Below are positions 25,694 to 38,866 of a DNA stretch of 64,000 nt, piece after piece. Each line of letters opens with the position of its first letter. The first letter of the stretch is position 1. Source of the DNA: Watersipora subatra (Eukaryota > Bryozoa > Gymnolaemata > Cheilostomatida > Watersiporidae); contig NC_088714.1 in NCBI RefSeq assembly GCF_963576615.1, forward strand, positions 36,125,143-36,189,142, written 5' to 3'. Both the position numbers and the translations under genes were made by a program. Under the pieces are notes generated by a model. The model searched no databases. It was given only the letters and a program-made list of their open reading frames with translations, and had not been told where the DNA came from.

Positions 25694-28600
25694 CTAGAGA
25701 GCGCTGACACTAGTACTGTGGGGTACGTATTGACCTACACCACGATAATAGTCTGCTTGTGAGATTGGTGCGACACCATTAACATCTTTAGCATCTACGG
25801 GTGCGACCATTCCGGGGTACTGATATTGCATCTCAGGAGCATACATTTTCATGTCCAACTTGCCCCCTTCAGCATTCATAAGGCTATTTATTGAGAAAGG
25901 ATGGGAAAAGTTGTTCATATTTGGATGAGCTAACTGCGGCATATACAACTGCTGCTGCTGATCATGCGTTAGATGAGGCAGCATATGAGAGGCTGGTGGC
26001 GCTGCCTGTGTTTGCTGCTGTCTTTGCTGTTGGCCTAAGTCGAGTTGTTGCTCTTCTGTTTTAGTTTGCGGTTGGCTGTGAGGCGATTCGACCTTGACTG
26101 ATGGAGAAGATTGCTCTTCAGCGGTGTTAGGTTTAATATCAACAGGTTCATACTCTTCACCTTCCTCATCACCACTTTCCATGTCGTCTCCGCCTTCACT
26201 TCCTTTATGCTCCCCTTTTCGTCTTTGCACCTTAAACCTTTTCTGTCGACGTAAATAGCAACCGTTTTCAAACATGTTTCCAGAATCGGGATGTAGAGTC
26301 CAGTAACTACCTTTTCCGGGTCTGTCAGGGGTTCGTGGCACTTTCACAAAACAGTCATTGAAACTCAATGAGTGTCGAATGGAATTCTGCCATCTTTGCT
26401 GATTTTGTCGATAAAAAGGAAATAGTTCCATAATGAATTGATAAATTTCGCTGAGAGTGCACATCTTATTAGGGCTCTGTTGTATCGACATAGTAATGAG
26501 CGATATGTAGCTATATGGTGGCTTGGCATGAGTATACGATCGACGATAGGTTTTTTCGCGTGCCCTGTTTATTGCTTGAGCTCTGTTCATGTCCATTCTC
26601 ATTGGTGTCATAACGGATTGGTTCATAGGTGACATGGGTCCGGCATGCATAGAAGCCATTGGAGGCATTGCTCCCATTTGTGTCATGGAGTTCATATGTC
26701 CTGGCATGCTCATTCCTAAAACATGAACAAACTAATTAAAATGATGTCATAACGGCCAAAGAGAACATGGTTTACTATCTTCACTACGCTGATGCATGCT
26801 GACACTAGTAGGAATACACGAGCTTGGTCTCAAGAAGTATTAGGTGACAGAACTAAATCGACATCGGAAGGGTGGCGTATCAGGTTTAACTCGCCTCTCA
26901 AGATAGTCATGTGTTTCCCAAGTGAGATTCTACTCAATTGCAGAACATGCTAATAGATTCTTTCAGAAAAAATACAAAGACTGAATGGCTGTTATTGACT
27001 CGTAGATGCATCATAGTGAAGAAAGCTTGAACATAGCTCAATCAGCCACTGCCGGGAATCGTATAGAAAACAATTATCTCTTCTTGGCATTGGCTCCGCA
27101 CTGAAACTGTGGACAATGCATTTTAGAAATTGCTGTGGCGTCTTATTGATAAATATTTTTGGACAAACTTTTGCAATTAGATTTTTAAGTCGTTTAAAGA
27201 CGTTTGTCTCGTTTACTCGCTTCCTGCGGGACATAATAGCAGGCTTTCTTAGTAATGAGGATGTTTGATGAACAAATTTATTTAGGTGATAATCAAACAG
27301 TTCCCATTGGTAATACAAACACAAACAAGGTAACATACAGATAAAGAGGTGTTTTGAGTAAGATTCGCATCGGACACATTTTCAAACCTGCCAAACATTA
27401 AACTCCAATAAAATACAAACAATAAAATACAAATCTGAACAGTTGTAGTAATCAACATAAAAATATTCCAATTTACACTTGGGAATATTTTTATGTCAGC
27501 TCTTATGAAAGCCAATTGAAAGCGTATCTGTTCGATTTATGGAATGAAAGCGCTAGATCAAGGGTTACCACTAATTTGGTCAAGACAGAGGTGTCATATT
27601 CAAGATTGGTCAACGTAAATAAAGAAATACGTGAGACTCAGTTGCGCAGGTAAGAGCTTGGAGGGCTTTTATTAAAGAGTTGCACCTGATGCGAGCCTCA
27701 ACATAGCTGCTCTCCTTGAGACTTGATATTCAATGGGAAACCTCTTCACGACACTTCAATACAACGTTTAAATGTAGTGTTAATATCAGCTCGGTCACTA
27801 GCAAGAAATTAATGGGAAACAGCACCTGCAGCCTTATTTTCTTGCCTACTCTGAAAACTGGCACAAATTCAAGATCAGTTCTAGATTTGCACATTAGAGG
27901 TCTAGCCATGAGCCATAAAATGAGCCATAGCCTGATTCTAACACTTTCATATTTTAAAATGAATTGGTGGGAGAATCTGGTTGATGATCAAAAAATACTA
28001 TATTTTAACAAGCTCATTTTTTAGACCGTCATGTGCAATCAATCCTTTCGAGTATATAGAAAAATGATGAAATAATTTGAAAGGAATCAGATGGTGAATA
28101 GTGAATACATGACAAAGATAGCAGCATGCAAGCACAAATCATAGCATGTACCCGCTAGGCTGATAAACTTTCCTGCAACACATGAGGTGAAAGTGATATA
28201 TCAACATATTTTTAAGAACGCTTTCACGTCAAGCTTGCATAGTGACTGAGCACAGTCCAAAATTTATCAGCTCCCTGGAAATCGAAGCGTTTGATCGATT
28301 ATTAAGGCTGGGTGGCCTTCCCAGCCGCACATCGACAAGAAATGTTGCTTAGAAGCCTTCATAAAAAAATCACTCAATTAAAACTGCCCCTACAGCAGTT
28401 CATAAACACAACGCTGCCTCTACAGCAGTTCATAAACACAGCGCTGCCTCTACAGCAGTTCATAAACACAACGCTGCCTCTACAGCTGTTCATAAACACA
28501 ACGCTGCCTCTACGCTTCTATTCCTAAACTCAACGCTGCCTCTGCAGCAGTTCATAAACACAACGCTGCCTCTACAGCAGTTCATAAACACAACGCTGCC

Positions 28601-28990
28601 TCTACAGCAGTTCATAAACACAATGCTGCCTCTACAGCAGTTCATAAACACAACACTGCCTCTACAGCAGTTCATAAACACAATGCTGCCTCTACAGCAG
28701 TTCATAAACACAATGCTGCCTCTACGCTTCTCTTCATAAACTCAACAATGGTAAATAAATATCTATAAACTCTTGACTCGAGGTAACTTACCGGAATACA
28801 TCTGCGGATGCATAGCTGTGTGCATAGGTGCTGCCACCTGCGGAGTGTATGCCGCCATCGAACTATATACTGGCATAGCGCTAGTAGAAGCGACAGGCAT
28901 CTGCATGTCACCCGCGTATGCTGACTTGCTCTGCTGTAACATGCTCATACGTCCTTCAAACGTCGATTGATCGTCACTCAAATGCATCAT
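25694..28990 (-). CDS. foxA: FoxA / fork head (HNF3) transcription factor
   Basis: Pioneer forkhead DNA-binding protein of the nucleus; in animals FoxA directs endoderm, gut and foregut gene expression. Two coding exons are joined in phase 1: 28990-28792 (donor GTAAGT) and 26715-25694 (acceptor GTTTTAG), giving about 406 residues. The forkhead domain is at about 130-225 and holds diagnostic FoxA strings: [57 protein letters not shown]. Beyond it come an acidic stretch, a Q-rich segment, the conserved FoxA C-terminal motif HPFSINSLM, and YYRGVGQ near the end. The N-terminus is Met/Pro-rich. An in-frame TAG directly precedes ATG-ATG at 28990, but the bases read as an acceptor (CTTGGTAG), so a 5' UTR or upstream coding exon is possible. 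Domain length is normal and no lesions are seen. Confidence 0.96.
26716..28791 (-). other. FoxA intron
   Basis: About 2.1 kb with GTAAGT...TTTTAG borders, ending upstream of the forkhead exon. It holds the 30-bp minisatellite at 28381-28740, close to the donor. Its 3' third (26716-26990) is also present beside the FoxA pseudogene at 39538-39793. A 114-codon minus frame (26992-27336), beginning exactly where that duplication ends, is unrecognised and I do not call it a gene. Confidence 0.85.
28381..28740. repeat. 30-bp minisatellite in FoxA intron, about 12 copies
   Basis: Units contain CAGCAGTTCATAAACACAA and CGCTGCCTCTA. Two units carry the variant CTACGCTTCT...CATAAACTCAA or similar. The array ends about 50 bp from the exon 1 donor. 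Confidence 0.95.
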
Positions 28991-31900
28991 CTACCAAGAT
29001 AAGGATTGGTATGCGTGCGTAAAGATAAACTTAAAATATAATGAAATATATGCAGAGTTTGAATGTAGACAATCGTCAGCACGCTGACATCCTATTTCCA
29101 TATAGTAATTGTGACAGAGACATATTGGCTTTATATGCGGCGTCGAGAAGAATTTGTATATTTTTCAGTATAAGCTCCTCCCACCGAGGCTGTATTTAAT
29201 TGTTGTACTTATGAGTTAATAAAGGGTCGTATAGGTTGGTTGTCACATGTAGGAGAGACCTAACAATCTTATATTATATCTTTGACAAACAAACTCGCTT
29301 CCACCTTCGTGTCAATCAAATGTGTTGTCGAAGAAATGCTTGCAACCATTAATCCGTTGTTAATAGGTTGAATTGTCTAACAATGAATGAAACAACAGAA
29401 TAATCACAAGTGGGAAAAAATATGCAAACTACTAAAATTCCATATATTTTAAAATTGCTAAAAACAAATGAAGCCACAAACTTCTACAATTACTTGCAAA
29501 TATCAGACAGACTTGACAAAACCTGGTGATTTATAACAATTGTGAGATCAGTGTAATTGTTCGGATAGCTTCGCCAATATCCTTATGTTAAACGACTAAT
29601 ATTATATTATTACTTATAGTATTTAACAATAATTAGTTTAACAGCAATTTAGTATTTGCCAAGTTAAAAAAAATCAGCACTTTGCTGATGGAAACTATTT
29701 TGCACATCATCAGAGCAAGAAAACATTTTGTTTCAAACTTTCTGGACTTCGGTTAACCATGGCTAAAGCTGGAGCTAAGGCTGAATATTTACAACTATTT
29801 GCTATGCAGGAAAGTTTTATTTGGTTTTTCAATGACAATGAAGTGTTTAATTATTAAAAATTTTAAATTTTAGTGACATTTTTTAAAGACAGCTATAAAA
29901 TTAATACAATTGTGAAGCAAATAAGCATAACAATAAGATAAAAGTAATTTATTACAATAGTCAATGCCATCACAATTATTATAACAACTAAAATAACTGT
30001 GAGAATAAAATTGTTAAAGACGCTGCCATGATAACAACTATTCAGAAGGTGCATACATTTTAAACACCAGCCAAGACTAAATACTCTCATATAGATTAAA
30101 TATTTAACTTCGCTCGTTAAAAGTTATCATTCATTTCTATGTTCTACTTGATAGACAGCTCTATTCTTGAAAAGATCAAGCTGCTATTGCAAAATCTAAA
30201 ATGTTGTACAATAAAGCATACCTGCGTACCCGCGCAGAAGCAAATAGCTTTTCACGCCCATTTCTTCGAGTTGACTGTGAATCTACGAGTGAACCAAAGA
30301 TAAATATATGTATTATCATAAGAATGTAGCGATTCGTTATGTACGCTCGCACCAATGAGAATGTGATTAAGTTATGAATCTTTTGTTATCTGTTTACACG
30401 CATTAATAGACTTCTTTATTCACTTAATGAAACAATTAGAATTACCTTCTAGGTTCTCAAATTGATCTTCTTTCGCTCTATTTTAACACCTCGAGTACAA
30501 GAGACAGAAATGAAGACGTTGTGTCACAAACCTTTCTCAGACACAGTTGCTCGAACTGAGCTGACACGTGTGAATACAACTGACAATTGGCGGCATGCGG
30601 AGAATGCAGAAGATTAGCTAAACCAATTACAACATGCTACATATGACAGTGGCCCAAATGCTAGACAAGTTAAATCTCAAAACCTTGAGGAAACTTTGAA
30701 CCTGAATAACGCCGTGCTTGCTCCTTTGAAAACTCTACAAGTAGAATGTACTAGTGTTATAGCTGAGATAAATAGAAAAAATAAAAACATCAAGCTTGCC
30801 TTGACACGCTCGAGAATTCACCAAAATATACAAAGTTCCATAAAAACTCAAAATCTGAAAATTTCAATTACATTTGGCAGCACCATCACTGATACATTTA
30901 AAACTTTATTTGAATGTTCAATTAGTATACTTTAAGTAATATGTATTTTATATTAATATTCTCTTACCCCTTTCTATTCATTGACAACCAGTGACCGCTA
31001 CTATACAATAGGAGTGCGTGTCAGCATTTCAGCTAAAGTAATACGATGAAATTTTGACGCTAAGTATTTCCTATAGAACGCACACACCTGCGAGCTCTAT
31101 AAAAATTGTGTGAAATGTCAGAGGATTAGCAATAGAAAACAATGAAGTGTACACTTTAACCCCTTCAGAAAATAATTAACTTTGCAGCATTGATTCTCAA
31201 AAACCACAGTGCCAGCCAGTGGCGTGGATGACAAACCCGAGGGCCGTAACACCAGCCCAGATGTGCCAGTCGATATGGAATGAATTTGTGCCTTTAGTTA
31301 ACTTTATGACAAATAGAAATGTTTTTTAATAATGCATAGATATTGATGAGCTCGTCGAACACGCTTGCTCTAAGCTCATTTATCATGGATCTTAAGCCAA
31401 TTCCTGGCAGCTAATGTTGATAGAGCATTATTCCCCGGAATTGTGAACACAAGAGAGAACATTCTACACAATAGAAACCTGAAAATACTGAATCCACATG
31501 ATATCAGATGCCATTTACTGCTAAAACAGACGCTACTCATCCGAAACAAGTGAGTTATAATTTTAAACAAGCCTGACTCCCATAGCAGCCTGACATCAGT
31601 TTGCAGGTATTTACCATAAGCTCATAAGTTTTTGTAAACACAAAAATAATGCAAAAAAAGATTTCATTTTTGTAATATAACATAAAACTTGCAGACTTAT
31701 TTCCTCCCCTTCAGACTGAATAGCTTTGGTATGGATGCAGGAATGAAATAGTCACAAAGTTGAAAGAGAAGATAACTTCAAACTCTAAAAGAGTAACAAT
31801 TACCATGTTGGCAAATCAATGTATTTGTAGGGTGAATAAAAATGAAGAAGGCAGCAGGCGCAACAGAACAGTCCTAGTTTGTTTTCGCAAGACTCTGGTT

Positions 31901-32550
31901 AGATTTCCTCTACTTCAGTCCTTTAGTATCAAACTGCCTTGTTGAAAGAAAGTTGTTCATCATTAGCACTCTTAAGTAAATATATCACTGATACAAAACA
32001 ATATCGATTCTATATGAAACAGTATACAAACTCAGTAAAGGTCAAAGCATTTTTTTCGTAAGAAATCAATTTTTTAATATCAGTTCCTTACATGATTGTT
32101 GAAATTATGAAGAAATGATGCCTCGCTGCAGGCTAGTGGAAAAACTCAGCCAACCAAATAACAAAAGAAAGATATACGGTAACATATTTAGCAACATATA
32201 ATATATATGTAACATATTTAGCAACATATCATATATATACGTAACATATTGTCACTTTTATTAAATGTTCTGCTTTAGTATTACTAATCATCAAGTAAAG
32301 TTAAAAAGAATTAAGGCAGAAATACTAAAATCAGCAGTGGAACCTTCTCTATGGTACTTAAAGTATGATTTTATGAGCTTAAGACAATGACATTTCAGGT
32401 TTAAAAACATGAGTAGGAACTAATTGTCTGCCCACCTTTGTAGCATGCGTTCCAATCACATTGAGTGTAATGTAACTTTTACAGGTGACGTTCAAAATAA
32501 AAAAAACAATTGCACACTTAAAATATAATATATAGCTTTAAGTACAGATG
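28991..32550. other. Upstream of FoxA; no supported exon
   Basis: Presumably contains the FoxA promoter and any non-coding first exon, but I cannot point to a specific TATA or initiator element. Short open frames on both strands show no family resemblance. Confidence 0.5.
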
Positions 32551-32692
32551 CCGTAAAAACCTCTAATTGAATGCCACCTTTATTTGAACGCCACCTCGAT
32601 TTGACCGCTACTATAGAAGTAGGGTTGAAAAATAGAGCGCCACTTTTTAATTGAACGTCACCTCCATTTGACTGCCGCTTTGACACTCTTTG
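32551..32692 (+). repeat. Dispersed GCCACCT-type repeat, copy 2
   Basis: Repeated motifs ATTTGAACGCCACCT, ATTTGACCGC and TTGAACGTCACCTCC surround AGGGTTGAAAAATAGAG. The same family as 33822-33910 (direct) and 24257-24390 (inverted). Confidence 0.75.
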
Positions 32693-33821
32693 ATCTTTAC
32701 GAACCCATAAAAGCAAGCGATCAGTAGAAATGTCACAAAACATCGTACTCATAATGACTCTGTTACATCAATTACAAATAATTCTTTCATTGTTTTTCTT
32801 CGTAGTGATGTCTGTTTTCCAACTTCAAAGCTTTTCGTTTTTTTTTCGTCAAAACTTTGAAAGCAATACAATATAAATAATTAATAACTGTATCAGGCTA
32901 ATAATAGTTCCTTTTTCGTTACTTTGACGTATGTGAAAACTATTGCATTTTAAGATGGTATACAAAAAACTAGTTTAGGCTGAAAGTTGTGCTTAACGCC
33001 CATCCGGTTTAATGTTTATCATTATTTGTGCGAAACGTAACACGTAAAGGTTTTGCCCTGCTTAAAAAATTGTTTGGACGCTAATATTGACTAACTCAGC
33101 AGTGCAGAAAAAGAGTTGAGATCAGAGACATTGTGGAAGGTATGGAACAGCCAGAAGATGTTCGTTCCATTGAAGCAACAATTAGAAGGCAACTGGCCGA
33201 GCAAATGATGCAAATATTTTTGTGTCAAAACTGTCAATTTTTGTTTCTGCGTGTTTTATAAGTTATTTTTATCTTTAGGTTCATTTATCTCTCTTGTTCA
33301 TGAGTATATATTTGTATCATTAGAAAGACTATCATTATATAAATTTGCAGATTTATAGCATAGCATATTATTTGATAGCATCTTTGTGTTTATCTTAACT
33401 CGGCTTACAATGGATCAATGCTCATAACTCCTCTTTTATGTAACATTGTTAAATATAGTTAAATATAGATATAAAATGCAACATTGTTAAATATAGTTAT
33501 AAACTAAAAAGATGCTTTTAAATTTAGAACAAAATATAAAAATTATAGCTCCCACAAATTGCAAAGCAGAGCACAGGTTATAATATCATCGCAGGTTAAT
33601 TGCAAGCAATATCAACCGGTAGAGATATTTCTCAGCTTCCAAATGCATATTTATTTAGAGATCTTTGACAAGTTGAAGGTAAGTTAGCAGATTTGTTGCT
33701 TCAAAAAGGGTTAATGTTGCTACGCTCAGAAGAGAGTGCAAATTATAGGCAACATTCACTTCGCCTGTAAAAGGGTTACATTTATCCACCCAAAATTCTG
33801 ACGAGTTATTTGAAAAATAAA

Positions 33822-33910
33822 ACGCCAGCATCTATTTGAATGCCACCTCCATTTGACCGCCACTACGAGAAAAGGGTTGAAAAAAAGAGCACCATGGCAT
33901 TCAATTAAAG
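33822..33910 (+). repeat. Dispersed GCCACCT-type repeat, copy 3
   Basis: Contains ATTTGAATGCCACCTCC, ATTTGACCGCCACTACGAG and AGGGTTGAAAAAAAGAGC, matching the copy 1.2 kb to the left. Confidence 0.75.
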
Positions 33911-33942
33911 GTTATATACCTACATAATTGTAGGTATATAAC
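33911..33942. repeat. 13-bp perfect hairpin
   Basis: GTTATATACCTAC and GTAGGTATATAAC flank a 6-nt AT loop, directly beside dispersed repeat copy 3. It may be the repeat's terminus. Confidence 0.75.
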
Positions 33943-34118
33943 TTTGCAATTAAGTTTTAGTAGTTCTAGAAAAATCTAACAATTTAATCAACTTCAATTT
34001 TTCTTTGAAAACAGAAATTTAAAAGAATTAGCTCATTTAGAGCCAAGGTAACTTATTGTTCAAAGCCATTGTAAAGAAAACTAAAAAATATTAGGATGGT
34101 TGTGCAGATATAATCTAC

Positions 34119-34650
34119 CTATTATGCACTGTGACTTATTATGCAGTGTGACTTATTATGCACTGTGACTTATTATGCACTGTGACTTATTATGCACTGT
34201 GACTTATTATGCACTGTGACTTATTATGCACTGTGACTTATTATGCACTGTGACTTATTATGCACTGTGATTTATTATGCACTGTGACTTATTATGCACT
34301 GTGACTTATTATGCACTGTGACTTATTATGCACTGTGACTTATTATGCACTGTGACTTATTATGCACTGTGACTTATTATGCACTGCGACTTATTATGCA
34401 CTGCGACTTATTATGCACTGTGGCTTATTATGCACTGTGACTTATTATGCACTGTGACTTATTATGCACTGTGACTTATTATGCACTGTGACTTATTATG
34501 CACTGTGACTTATTATGCACTGTGACTTATTATGCACTGTGACTTATGTACTGACTTATTATGCACTGTGACATGCACTGTGATTTATTATGCACTGTGA
34601 CTTATTATGCACTGTGACTTATTATGCACTGTGACTTATGTACTGACTTA
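34119..34650. repeat. 17-bp minisatellite, about 30 copies
   Basis: Tandem TATTATGCACTGTGACT units. A few carry TGCGACT or TGGCT, and the right end has shortened units (GTGACTTATGTACTGACT) that recur twice. Confidence 0.96.
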
Positions 34651-37318
34651 GTATGCATCATCTATGTAGTTATTTTTACCTGACCTAATGAGACAACACT
34701 CACAGAGATATAAAATAGACTGCCATAACTAGCGCTGTCCTAAATAGATTACATAGGCAAAATGTTCCAGCCAGCATCCTAGACTAGCATCTTGTAGCTT
34801 AGACAAATCATAAGCATTGAATTAAAATCTGTTGGAATTGTGTCAAATTAAACTGTTTGGGTAGGTTTTATGCAAAACGGGTTAGCGCATTTTGTCAGGT
34901 TAGGTATATATTTAGGTTCTATTTTAAAGACTTTCTAGCTAATGAAAAGACTTTGTTTATGACCCAGCAACTTGGACACTGGTCCTCCATAATTACTCTC
35001 CAGTTGGAATGCCCTTTATAACACTATTTTGACCAATCAACCTGTTGACCTACTTCAGATATTCTATAACGCTGCCACTACAAATTAGCCTAACACCATG
35101 CAATGCGATTTCATGTAATAGCACAGTATATTCTGTCATTCAAATGTGAAGCGAGTATCACTCTTCCCTTCTCATTCAGCCAAGACAAAGGAAACGATTG
35201 ACGATCGTAAGATACTCAAATAAGGAAAGTTTCATAGCAAATGAGACTTTTTGTTACCATAATCAGTGACACTTGTGCGGGAAGATAAGTTGCTCTCAAT
35301 TGGTCTTCAGTGTTTTCTATTCTCTCTCTATATATTCAATTGTATCTGAGAGAGCCCTATGTCAGAGTGATACGCATAATGAGCCTCGGTGTATAATATG
35401 TAGTGGTTTAAGGACCGCGACAGACAATAACGCCCCTAACCCGGGGCATTCTTGTACTCGCCTCATTATTTAGATCCTTGCTGCGGCGTAGCTAGAGGGG
35501 CAAGCACCTGTGACACACAATTCTAGACATGGCCATCATAGGCTATAAGATCTGCAGGAGTAAAATCAAATTAAATTGCTGTATTTTATAATCGGCAAAA
35601 CACAGAAGCACAACTTTTAGGCAACCTTAAAAAGAATGTGGATATAAAGTTCTTTAAGTGTGTTAAATGATAACCATCACTGTTGGAAATTTAGATAGTT
35701 TTTGCTACAATATACCTAGATGCAGGCTTTTAGCATCTCATTCAAAACTTGGAACTTAGTGGAGTGTCTTTCTGTTGCTACAGCAGCAAATAGTAGACTC
35801 AAGACCTTTAAGTTGTAAACTGCTGCTCAATACAGTCACTACAATGACCCATGGCACCCTTATATGTATGGGAATTGTGTTCTGATGGTGGAACGTAGTA
35901 TAGTTATATAAATGGCAGAAATAGTTAATCTGCAGCTTGAGTCGGTCTTCATTCTACTAAAAATAATCAAATGGGCAACAGGTAATCATAAAAGGGTTGC
36001 TGTAAAACATAAACAAAACTGTGAAGATATAATTATTTATTATTTATTTTAAATTTAACCAATGCACTTTAGCCAAAATGAATCCAAAAGTTATAGCTTA
36101 GAGATTGAATCAAGCGGACAGAGGAAGACTATTCATTCAAGCCATGAAGTGGAGAAGATAGGGGATTATGACTATGTCAACTTAGATGTTCATTTCCTAT
36201 AATATTTTCCATTTCACAAAATCCCAGCGATATGAAATGTTATGACATCAACGCGTTCAGTTGAAGGCTTAAACACTGGAAAGAATAGCAGAGCCATTAG
36301 CAGGTTTCTTGCCTATGGCAGGAAAGTGTGGAGTGTTTTTTTTACAATGAGATGAATACTGCGAGAGGCTGTGATGGGGGTATCACACAATACACATTAT
36401 TTTCTCGGCTCATCTTTAGGAACATAAAGCCTGCAGCGGATAGTCTTCAAGTGGAACTAAAATGGCCGCCCCACATAAGAATTTCACCACAAATTCCTTG
36501 CTTAATGAGATGGCTTGCAACAATTATGGTTAATTAAAATATTCTTCATCGTTCAAATCTGAATGTTGCAGAAAAAGGTTTTACAAACAGTATCCGCTCG
36601 AGACGCTAAACTTTATGAAAAGAGATTATTAAATATCAAAATGGGGTCTTACTAGACCTATTCTAACACCTTGTTGATAAACCATTCATGGCAACCATTT
36701 ATTAATTTACTTTTCAAGTTAGTTTTTAATGGCAATAAGCATTAGCCTTAAAAATTAAAAACTTATACTACACAACACATTGTACTATTATACCATATTA
36801 TACCATGCCAAGTTCTACTAGACATGTATATCATACCGTATTATCCTATACCATATTATACCATTCTACACAATATTATACTAAATGATACTGTATTAAA
36901 CCATACCATACTATATAATTTTATATGCCAATACTTTTGTTTGGCTTGCAGTAAATAAGGAACAAAAAAGATTGAATGCATTTAGCACTGTAGCTGTCAC
37001 TACAGTAGTCGGTAGTGTGTTGCTAGGAAAGTTGACCAGATTCTTTGTGGATGTCCCATTAACAGTAAAAATAGCCTCCTTTGTGCACAATTCTAAAATA
37101 TTTTATAATTAGTGGTGTGGGTGTCTTGCAACGAAAAAAGCCATTCACGACAGGAATAACTTAAATATTCTACATGTATATTGTCTCTCAGCAACCATTG
37201 CAAACCCTACAATGTTCAGGTAAAAACACGTCGAACAAAAAAATATAATATCAGCCAAAATTAACCATGTAATTGCTTCACATGCGATAGGCATTAAAGA
37301 TGACCATCACAATGTTTT
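34651..37318. other. Intergenic, no supported gene
   Basis: No coding exon recognised. At about 36781-36925 there is a degenerate cluster of TACCATATTATACC-like motifs. Confidence 0.6.
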
Positions 37319-37429
37319 TGAGCATACGTAACATGCTAGTGTGTACATGTATAATATAGTACTATGCTTAAATGTTTCAGCATACGTAACATGCTAGTGT
37401 GTACCTGTATAATATAGTACTATGCTTAA
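37319..37429. repeat. 60-bp direct duplication beside TTAA element B
   Basis: Two copies of a unit containing CATACGTAACATGCTAGTG and ATAGTACTATGCTTAAA. The second copy is interrupted by TTAA element B exactly at its TTAA; the first copy keeps the sequence uninterrupted on its right. Confidence 0.9.
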
Positions 37430-38303
37430 AGGTTGACTTGCAACAAAGTTCACATTACAATTATTTGGTATCAAAAGATTCACCATGTCTTACTCTGTTG
37501 TGTTGTACGCGCCCAATGTGGAAATGTGATTATAAACCCTTAAAAGCTCAAAATCGAAAAGCCGCCGTAGATTGGAATCTCTTCATTTCGATGACGTAGA
37601 CACGAAATTTGGTTATCGTCTTGTCACATATGTACTCACGTGAATTGAAAGGCCAATACAAAGCTCAATATAAAACTTATCGTAGTACTAGTTTATGACA
37701 AACACTTCGGGCTTTACCGAAGATCCCGTATCAAATATAGATGCTCGCTACTTCACAGTTTTGTTTCGGCCTGGTCTAATTGGCAAGTCGTAATCTGATC
37801 ATGTGACCCAGTACTTCGCTAATAATTTCTGCAGCACTTTTCGATTATCACAAATGACCAACAGGCTCGTCATGATTATCAGACAATGATATGTACTCTT
37901 TCAAACTAAGGCTAAACAATAAAACAAACTTTTACGGTAAGTTATAAGATATCTCTGCTACAAGTGACAGCATTACGATGATGATAAAACAGACGCGTAA
38001 GAACAATAGACATAGTTTTATTGAATGCGTGAAGTTTATTTGTGAAAATATTTCGACGAATAAGGTTGCAAGAAAGTGTAAACAGAAACCATCTCTCACA
38101 ACTACATCACATTTGAGCCGTTTTGGAAAGGGAATCCAAACTACAGCGGTCTCGTGGGGCTGCGATTTTCTGTTCATTTTTGAGCTTTCAAGAGCTTGTA
38201 ATTGCCTTTTCACATATTTTGCATCTACAACACAACAGAGTAAGACATGGTGAATCTTTCCATATCAAATAACAGTAATGTGAATTTTGTTGCAAGTCAA
38301 CCT
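37430..38303 (+). mobile_element. TTAA fold-back MITE, copy B (874 bp)
   Basis: Bounded by TTAA at 37426-37429 and 38304-38307. It starts AGGTTGACTTGCAAC and ends with the exact reverse complement. The long inverted ends match copies A, C and D. The unique middle contains AATATTTCGACGAAT and TTTTATTGAATGCGTGAAG. It encodes no transposase. The overlapping open frames of about 90 codons on both strands at 37932-38253 are by-products of the inverted-repeat sequence. It sits about 560 bp from the FoxA pseudogene. Confidence 0.93.
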
Positions 38304-38866
38304 TTAAGTGAGATTGTCTAAGCATGCGTCTGCCCAGCTCATCAAAAAGTCTCGCTGAAATATTTGCAAAGTACAGATTGTTTTACAGATACTCAGCTAG
38401 ATGCTCATTAAGTACCAATTACACATACAAATAACAAATAGTGGGAGTTGTCAGCTTTTATTATTAATAGTGGGTGCATAACTTCTATAAATGCTTGCGT
38501 GGACTATTGACGTATAAATGCTTAACAGTAAAAGCAGCTCGCAAACTGTTAAATAAAGAGGCCATCTTTTTATGTTGCGCAGGCAATTGAATACTTATTT
38601 GCACCATTTTTATGAACATACACATATGCAGTTCCAGGGTAAGAGCTTCCAATGGCAACACCAGGGCATTACATTATACAAAGGCTGGATGACAAAATGA
38701 ACAGAATCAATATAAAATATACAAAAGAACACAAAAGAATTTCATTTTTATTACTAGCACACCTAAAGTAATTTTGTGAAAAATAAAAACTCCTTTCATT
38801 TAAAATTTAACAACGAAGCAATAGAAGACTAACATGACAACAATTCACCTGTGTGAGCCTGTCCGG

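Noticed and set aside
25351-25710. 119-codon hydrophobic minus frame overlapping the FoxA stop
   Set aside because: Lies in the FoxA 3' UTR in a different frame, with no domain or separate start context.
26992-27336. 114-codon minus frame in the FoxA intron
   Set aside because: No family match, no splice connection, and FoxA is explained by direct joining of the two exons.
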